Shown in pieces: positions 58,758 to 64,000 of a stretch of 64,000 nucleotides of DNA; the first letter of the stretch is position 1, and every line of letters begins with the position of its first letter. The notes under the pieces are model-generated. The model saw nothing but the letters and a program-made list of their open reading frames with translations, ran no database searches and was not told the origin of the DNA. The DNA is taken from assembly GCA_903888485.1 (NCBI GenBank), contig CAISTS010000040.1:62001-126000 (forward strand), in the 5' to 3' direction. This DNA is from an uncultured bacterium (GTDB lineage Bacteria; Pseudomonadota; Alphaproteobacteria; Rhodospirillales; Rhodospirillaceae). The position numbers and the translations under genes were made by a program.

Positions 58758-60008
58758 CTAGAAGTTTTCGCGCAACCACTGGCCGATGCGGCCGAAGTTG
58801 CGCTTGTTGTTGGCGGCTTTCATGGCCGCAGGATCAGGCTTGGCGACGTGTTCGCGCAGGCCGTAGCGGAGCAGGCCGGCGGCGGTAGCAAACGCGGGGC
58901 CGGAGAGCGATTCCGGCAGTCCGCGAATCAGTTTCGGGCGCCCGAGGCGCACCTGTTTATCGAGTACGAGTTCGGCAAGATCGCGCACGCCTTCGAGTTG
59001 GCTGGCGCCGCCGGTCAATACGACGCGGCGGCCGGCGGCTTTGCCGAAGCCCGAGTTCTCGAGATGGCTGCGCACGAGTTCGAAAGTCTCTTCGACGCGC
59101 GCCTGGATGATCTGCACCAGCATCGACTTGGGCACTTCGTTGGCGCTGTCCTCGTCGTCTTCGCCGACGAGCGGCACTTTCAGGAGTTCGCGGGCGTCGC
59201 CCGGCGCCTGCATGACGCTGCCGTAGACGGTCTTGAGGCGTTCGGCCTTCGCGACCGGGGTTGAGAGACCCTTGGCGATGTCGCCCGTCACGTGATTGCC
59301 GCCGACGGGCAGTGTATCGACGTAGACCACTTGGCTTTCCATGAACACGGCGATGGATGTGGTGCCGCCGCCCATGTCGATGACGGTGACGCCCAAGTCC
59401 TTCTCATCATCGACGAGGCAGGCCAGGCCCGAGGCGTAAGGGGATACGACGCGCTCCTCGATGTCGAGGTCGCAGCGGTCGATGACGGTGCCGAGGTTAC
59501 GCGACGGGCCGACGGCGGCGGTGACGAGGTGCAGGTTGACGCCGAGCTTGTCGCCGTACATGCCGCGCGGGTCGAGGATGCCGTTGCCGCCGTCGATGGA
59601 GTAGCCGGTCGGGATGCAGTGGATCAGCTCGCGGTCGGCGGCGTCGAACTGGGCGCTGCCGCAATCGAGCACGCGGCGCACATCGGTGTCGCGGATCTGG
59701 TGGCCCGAGACGACGAGTTCGACGTCGACGCGCGTGGACTGCGGCGCGCCGCAAGACATGTTGAGGAACACGCTTTCGATGCGGCTGTTGCTCATCTGCT
59801 CGGCGGCGTCCACGGCGGCGCGCACGCTCGCTTCCGCCTCGTCGAGGTTGACGACCTGGCCGCAGCGAAGGCCCCGGCTGCGGTGATGGCCGACACCGGT
59901 GAGGTGGAACTCGTCGCCTTCACCCATCTGGGCGATGAAGCAGGCCACCTTGGTGGTGCCTACGTCGATCGCGGCGATGGTGCTGGTGCGCGGAATGGGC
60001 TTGGACAT
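58758..60008 (-). CDS. ftsA: Cell division protein FtsA
   Basis: A 416-residue actin-family protein that anchors FtsZ to the membrane. Blocks include TIAAIDVGTTKVACFIAQM (phosphate 1), the 1C domain with CIPTGYSIDG, VIDMGGGTTSIAVF (phosphate 2), VLTGGASQLEG (adenosine) and a C-terminal amphipathic helix NFGRIGQWLRENF. The Met at 60008 is chosen: AGGAG lies 7 bases before it, while an ATG at 60014 is too close. Confidence 0.94.
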   Translation of the reverse strand: MSKPIPRTSTIAAIDVGTTKVACFIAQMGEGDEFHLTGVGHHRSRGLRCGQVVNLDEAEASVRAAVDAAEQMSNSRIESVFLNMSCGAPQSTRVDVELVVSGHQIRDTDVRRVLDCGSAQFDAADRELIHCIPTGYSIDGGNGILDPRGMYGDKLGVNLHLVTAAVGPSRNLGTVIDRCDLDIEERVVSPYASGLACLVDDEKDLGVTVIDMGGGTTSIAVFMESQVVYVDTLPVGGNHVTGDIAKGLSTPVAKAERLKTVYGSVMQAPGDARELLKVPLVGEDDEDSANEVPKSMLVQIIQARVEETFELVRSHLENSGFGKAAGRRVVLTGGASQLEGVRDLAELVLDKQVRLGRPKLIRGLPESLSGPAFATAAGLLRYGLREHVAKPDPAAMKAANNKRNFGRIGQWLRENF

Positions 60009-60018
60009 AGGCATGCTC

Positions 60019-60840
60019 CTAGATGCTCTTGCCGGGCGCAGACGCCCGCTTGGCTTTGGGTTCAGGCGGCGCATTCGGATCTTTGCGGACACGCACGACG
60101 AGGCGGTCGGCGATACGCAGATCGATGAAATCGAGGTCACGCTCCAGGATCTGATGCGCGCGCTCAAGGCCGGCGAGGCGCGCCCAGGCGGCGGCGACGT
60201 CATCCTCGGGCAGGCGGATGGTGATGCCGCCCTCGAAGCTGTCGAGATAGACGTTCCAGCGGCGCTGACCCACACGCACCGCCGCGCGCACGCGTGCGGC
60301 AAGATCGGTTTCGGTGTTGAGCGATTCAAAGAGCGCGGCGGCATTGGCGGGCGCGTCGGGCCCGACGATCAGCGGCAATGAGGCGTCGGCGTCCGGCACA
60401 TCGACCAGAGCTTTGCCTTCGCGGTCAACCAGCGTGTAGCGGCCCGAGCGTTGCCACAGGGCATAGGGCGCGCGTTCTTCGATCTGAACATGCACGGTGC
60501 CGGGCAGGCGGCGTTCGACCTTGGCCGAACGTACCCAGGGGAGCGCTTCGATGGCAGTGCGCGCTTGGGCAACGTCGATGGAGAGGATCGGCATGCCGCG
60601 CTCGGCATCGAGGGCGGCGAGCAGATCGCCCGGTTCGGTCATGGTGCGGCCTTCGACGGTCAGGGCATCGAGCTTGAGGCCGAGGCTCGCGGACACGTCG
60701 ATCAGCGTGTTGTGCCAACGTGCCCGCGCGTCAGCGACGGCGGCGGGCGGCAGGACCAATTTGACCGCGATGGCGCCGCCAACACCCAGCAACGCTGCGG
60801 CGGCCCAGGCGAAAGCTTTCGGTTGCATCACGCGTCGCAT
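60019..60840 (-). CDS. ftsQ: Cell division protein FtsQ
   Basis: A 273-residue bitopic membrane protein: short cytoplasmic start, one helix (about 10-30), a POTRA domain (about 55-125; LTVEGRTMTEPGDLLAAL, LPWVRSAKVERRLPGTVHV) and the FtsQ beta domain (YTLVDREGKALVD, WNVYLDSFEGGITIRLPED). It links FtsB/FtsL to the divisome. The start overlaps the ddl stop by 13 bp; ftsA begins 10 bp after it. Confidence 0.92.
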   Translation of the reverse strand: MRRVMQPKAFAWAAAALLGVGGAIAVKLVLPPAAVADARARWHNTLIDVSASLGLKLDALTVEGRTMTEPGDLLAALDAERGMPILSIDVAQARTAIEALPWVRSAKVERRLPGTVHVQIEERAPYALWQRSGRYTLVDREGKALVDVPDADASLPLIVGPDAPANAAALFESLNTETDLAARVRAAVRVGQRRWNVYLDSFEGGITIRLPEDDVAAAWARLAGLERAHQILERDLDFIDLRIADRLVVRVRKDPNAPPEPKAKRASAPGKSI

Positions 60841-61751
60841 TGGGCGTGCTCCACCATCCAGAGAATGAGATCGTCGAAGGACATGCCGAGGTATTGCGCT
60901 TGCTCAGGCACCAACGAGGTCGGTGTAAGGCCCGGCTGCGTGTTGACCTCAAGCATGAAGAACTCATCGCCATCGAGGCGCAGGTCAGCGCGGCTGACGC
61001 CGCGGCAGCCAAGCACGCGGTGGGCGATCAGCGACAGCTCCATGGCGCGGTCGGTGAGTTTCTTCGGCAGTTGCGCGGGCAGGGTGTGCTGCGAGCCACC
61101 CTCGGCGTATTTGGCCTCGTAGTCGTAGAAGGCGCGCGCCGTGCTGATCTCGGTGACGGCTAATGGTCTGTCGCCCATGACGGCGACGGTGACTTCGCGG
61201 CCCGGGATGAAGCGCTCGGCCATGATCAGCTCGTCGCGCTCAACGCCGAGATCGTCGAGGGGCGGGCGGTTATCGCCGGGACGTACGATCTTCACGCCGA
61301 CCGAGGAGCCTTCGTTGAGCGGCTTCAGCACATAGGGGCGCGCCATGACGTCGCCTTCTTCGGCGGCGGCGCGGGTGACGATGCGCTCCTCGGCGACGGG
61401 AATGCCTGCTGTCGCGAAGATGCGTTTGGCCACCGATTTATCCATGGCCATGGCCGAGGCGAGGCGGCCCGAATTGGTGTAGGGCAGGCTCATCATGTCC
61501 AGAAGGCCCTGGATACAGCCGTCTTCCCCGAAGCGGCCGTGCAGGGCGTTGAAAACCACATCGGGCTTCTCGGTTGTAAGCGTCGAGACCAGGCGCCCCA
61601 TGTCGCGCGTGAGGTCGATGAGCGACACCGCGATTCCTTTGTTCTTTAGGGCGAGCGCGGCGGCATTGCCGGAGACCAGCGAGACTTCGCGCTCCTTCGA
61701 AAAACCGCCGCACAGCACGGCGACGCGGTTGATGGTCGGCGGGCGCATCAT
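60828..61751 (-). CDS. ddl: D-alanine--D-alanine ligase
   Basis: A 307-residue ATP-grasp ligase making D-Ala-D-Ala for peptidoglycan. VLCGGFSKEREVSLVSG opens the N-domain, PYTNSGRLASAMAMDK includes the ligand loop, PLNEGSSVGV binds D-Ala, and FMLEVNTQPGLTPTSLVP is the C-terminal metal/ATP site. ATGA overlap with murB upstream and 13-bp overlap with ftsQ downstream show a tight operon. Confidence 0.94.
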   Translation of the reverse strand: MMRPPTINRVAVLCGGFSKEREVSLVSGNAAALALKNKGIAVSLIDLTRDMGRLVSTLTTEKPDVVFNALHGRFGEDGCIQGLLDMMSLPYTNSGRLASAMAMDKSVAKRIFATAGIPVAEERIVTRAAAEEGDVMARPYVLKPLNEGSSVGVKIVRPGDNRPPLDDLGVERDELIMAERFIPGREVTVAVMGDRPLAVTEISTARAFYDYEAKYAEGGSQHTLPAQLPKKLTDRAMELSLIAHRVLGCRGVSRADLRLDGDEFFMLEVNTQPGLTPTSLVPEQAQYLGMSFDDLILWMVEHAQCDA

Positions 61752-62698
61752 GAGGGCACCACCACGGCATTGGGAGCATCCTTCGCAACACCGATGCGCC
61801 GGATTTCCCAGTGCAGCTCGATCTTGGAGTTGGCCAGTACCTTGGCGCGGGCTTCCTCGCCGAGGGCTTCAATATCGGCGGCGGTCGCGGTGCCGGTATT
61901 GATGAGGAAGTTGGTGTGCTTGGGCGAAATCTGCGCGCCGCCGATCTGTTTGCCGCGCAAGCCGGCGGCGTCAATCAGCGCCCAGGCTTTGACGCCCGGC
62001 GGATTGGCGAAGGTCGAGCCGCCCGTGCGCGCTTGCGTAGGTTGGCTCTGTTCGCGCTCGGCGCGGATGGCGCGCAGGCGCGAGGTGATCTCGTGACGGT
62101 CGCCCTTGGTGCCCGTGAGTTCAGCGCCGATGAAGATCCAGTCTTCGGGCACATTGGTATGGCGATAGCTGAAGGCCATGTCGGCGAGCGCCAGCTTCCG
62201 CACTTCGCCCGTGGGGTCGAGGGCGGTGGCGTTGGTGAAGATGTCCTTGATCTCGCGTTCATAGGCGCCGGCATTCATGCGCAGCGCGCCGCCGATGGTG
62301 CCGGGGATTCCGGTGAGGAACTCCAGCCCCGCAATGCCGTGATCGCGTGCGGCGGTGGCGACGGTGGCATCGACCGCGCCCGCGCCGCAACGAACAACGA
62401 GACCATCCGTGGCGATGGTGCTGAAAGCCTTGCCGAGATGAATGACGACACCGGGCACGCCGCCGTCGCGGACCAGCATGTTGGAGCCGAGACCAATCAC
62501 CGTCAGCGGCACATCGTCCGGTTTGCCCTTCAGGAACTGCGCGAGGTCTTCGGCATCGGCGGGCGCAAACAGCACCTCGGCCGCGCCGCCGACACGGAAC
62601 CAGCTCATCTTGCCGAGATCGGCATAGGCGTCGTAACGCCCGCGCACGCGCGGCAGGCGTTCGATCAGCCCAGAGCTGGCGCGCAGCGCAGGCATCAT
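61748..62698 (-). CDS. murB: UDP-N-acetylenolpyruvoylglucosamine reductase MurB
   Basis: A 316-residue FAD enzyme: [21 protein letters not shown] and [18 protein letters not shown] bind [26 protein letters not shown] is the substrate loop, and [10 protein letters not shown] supplies the catalytic Ser of type II MurB. ATG at 62698 overlaps the murC stop (ATGA); a longer frame is not credible. Confidence 0.93.
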   Translation of the reverse strand: MMPALRASSGLIERLPRVRGRYDAYADLGKMSWFRVGGAAEVLFAPADAEDLAQFLKGKPDDVPLTVIGLGSNMLVRDGGVPGVVIHLGKAFSTIATDGLVVRCGAGAVDATVATAARDHGIAGLEFLTGIPGTIGGALRMNAGAYEREIKDIFTNATALDPTGEVRKLALADMAFSYRHTNVPEDWIFIGAELTGTKGDRHEITSRLRAIRAEREQSQPTQARTGGSTFANPPGVKAWALIDAAGLRGKQIGGAQISPKHTNFLINTGTATAADIEALGEEARAKVLANSKIELHWEIRRIGVAKDAPNAVVVPS

Positions 62699-64000
62699 GC
62701 AGCCCCTCCCAGCTTGCCGTTGGCTTTGCGAACGGCGGTGAGGTCGGCGGGCAGCGCATGGGCCCAGGCGGTGATGTTGCCGGCGCCGAGGCACACGACC
62801 ATGTCGCCCGGCTTGGCGATGTCGTCGATCACCGCGGCAAGATGTTTAGGCGACATCAGCGCGGTGACGGCGGGATGGCCGTGGGCGTGCAGGCCGTTGA
62901 TCATCGCGTCGCGATCGACCCCCGGGATCGGCGCTTCACCGGCGGGATAGACGTCGGCGACGACCACATGGTCGGCGTCGTTGAAGCACTGGCAGAACTC
63001 GGAGAACAGCGACTGCAGGCGCGTGTAGCGGTGCGGCTGCACGACGGCGATGACACGTCCTTGCGAAGCGGTGCGGGCAGCCTTCAGCACGGCGGCGATC
63101 TCGACCGGGTGATGGCCATAGTCGTCGATGACGGTGATGCCGTCGACTTCGCCGACTTTGGTGAAGCGCCGTTTCACGCCCTTGAAGCGCGCGAGACCCT
63201 CGCGGATGACGTCATCGGCCAGGCCCATTTCCGCAGCCACCGCGACGGCGGCTAGCGAGTTGGCCACATTGTGCTGGCCGTACATGTCCAGACGGATGTT
63301 CTCGATCACACGTTCCCCACCGGTCACGCGCGAGGAGATCGCGGCATCGAAGCGCACGCCGTTCATGTCGAGCACGACGTTGAGGCCGCGCACCATGGCG
63401 GCGGGCGACAGGCCATAAGTGATGAGCTTGCGGTCGGTAAGCTGCGGCAGCAACGATTGCACTTCCGGATGGTCGATGCACATGGCGGCGAAGCCATAGA
63501 ACGGGATCGATTCAACGAACTTGTGGAAGGCGGCCTTCACTTTGGAGAAGTCGCCGTAGAAGTCCATGTGCTCGGGATCGATGTTGGTGACCACGGCGAT
63601 GGTGGCGGGCAGACGCAGGAAGGTGCCGTCGGACTCGTCGGCTTCGACCACCATCCAGTCACCGCTGCCGAGGCGCGCGTTGGTGCCGTAGGCGTTGATG
63701 ATGCCGCCGTTGATAACGGTGGGATCGAGATTTGCCGCTTCGAGCACGCTGGCAATGAGCGACGTGGTCGTGGTCTTGCCGTGGGTGCCGCCGACGGCGA
63801 CAGACCACTTGAGGCGCATCAGCTCGGCCAACATCTCGGCGCGGCGCACCACGGGCAGCATCGCTTTGCGCGCGGCCAGCACTTCCGGATTGTCGGGCTT
63901 GACCGCCGTGGACGTGACAATGACTCGCGCATTACCCAGGTTGTCGGACTTATGGCCGACTTCGACGCGGATTCCGAGGCCGCGCAGACGGTCCACATTG
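62695..64000 (-). CDS. murC: UDP-N-acetylmuramate--L-alanine ligase MurC (N-terminus outside the window)
   Basis: About 435 C-terminal residues of a ~470-residue Mur ligase; the frame is open at the right edge, and the missing part is the N-terminal UDP-binding GIGG region. Visible: [13 protein letters not shown], Walker-type [62 protein letters not shown] and [10 protein letters not shown]. It adds L-Ala to UDP-MurNAc in the cytoplasm and starts the visible part of the division and cell-wall operon. Confidence 0.95.
   Translation of the reverse strand, partial: NVDRLRGLGIRVEVGHKSDNLGNARVIVTSTAVKPDNPEVLAARKAMLPVVRRAEMLAELMRLKWSVAVGGTHGKTTTTSLIASVLEAANLDPTVINGGIINAYGTNARLGSGDWMVVEADESDGTFLRLPATIAVVTNIDPEHMDFYGDFSKVKAAFHKFVESIPFYGFAAMCIDHPEVQSLLPQLTDRKLITYGLSPAAMVRGLNVVLDMNGVRFDAAISSRVTGGERVIENIRLDMYGQHNVANSLAAVAVAAEMGLADDVIREGLARFKGVKRRFTKVGEVDGITVIDDYGHHPVEIAAVLKAARTASQGRVIAVVQPHRYTRLQSLFSEFCQCFNDADHVVVADVYPAGEAPIPGVDRDAMINGLHAHGHPAVTALMSPKHLAAVIDDIAKPGDMVVCLGAGNITAWAHALPADLTAVRKANGKLGGAA

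Noticed and set aside
58758..60344. Longer FtsA starting about 110 codons upstream
   Set aside because: The extra part is Arg/Ser/Pro-rich noise overlapping ftsQ; the Met at 60008 has a proper ribosome-binding site.

Overview
The window looks like the chromosome of a GC-rich alphaproteobacterium. The evidence is the gene order murC-murB-ddl-ftsQ-ftsA-ftsZ ... lpxC-bamD-recN-ligA, a long FtsZ with an Ala/Pro-rich linker ending in an IPAFLRR-type tail, frequent GTG and TTG starts, and CGTCGTCCCCGGG-type palindromic repeats. No species is assigned. There are no rRNA or tRNA genes, insertion sequences, phage genes or CRISPR arrays; most of the window is ordinary single-copy chromosome.

1-12.6 kb, catabolic island. 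After the end of a streptogramin-lyase-like gene comes a GntR/FCD regulator divergent from a tight operon: two tandem exported metallo-beta-lactamase-fold hydrolases, a B12-binding small mutase subunit, a phenylacetate-CoA-ligase-type acyl-CoA ligase, a MeaB-type GTPase and a large acyl-CoA mutase subunit, followed by a TonB-dependent receptor and malonyl-CoA decarboxylase. The large mutase subunit carries Ile86, Asp113 and Gln204 where methylmalonyl-CoA mutase has Tyr, Ala and Arg. This is the signature of 2-hydroxyisobutyryl-CoA mutase. The proposed flow is an exported hydrolase releasing a branched hydroxy acid, receptor-mediated uptake, CoA activation, then B12-dependent rearrangement to a 3-hydroxyacyl-CoA.

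12.6-25.2 kb, mixed metabolism and envelope. An FMN 2-hydroxyacid dehydrogenase, a SoxC/cytochrome c pair without other sox genes, a luciferase-like flavoenzyme and two transporters are followed on the minus strand by a VWA-domain protein, an OmpR-type two-component system, and a YcbB/YcbK-like peptidoglycan pair.

25.2-34.5 kb, glycan region. The core is a three-gene minus-strand operon (GT2 with C-terminal membrane helices, ChbG/HpnK/NaxD-type deacetylase, GT39/ArnT-type transferase). It resembles the Francisella FlmF2-NaxD-FlmK lipid A amino-sugar pathway. Four further genes (two GT4, one GT2, one DUF4153-like membrane protein) surround it.

34.6-48.8 kb, housekeeping: ettA, mlaC-mlaA, metF, a UvrD/PcrA helicase, prmA, aminopeptidase P, small enzymes and a PadR operon with a perfect 12-bp operator-like dyad. 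Between the helicase and prmA lies a non-coding stretch. Its minus strand would make tandem hairpins with C/U-rich (anti-Shine-Dalgarno-like) loops ending in a strong terminator, so it is a candidate sRNA locus.

48.8-64 kb: a VOC protein with a histone-H1-like basic tail, then ligA, recN, bamD, lpxC, an enoyl-CoA hydratase inserted in the cell-division cluster, ftsZ, ftsA, ftsQ, ddl, murB and a murC that runs off the window.
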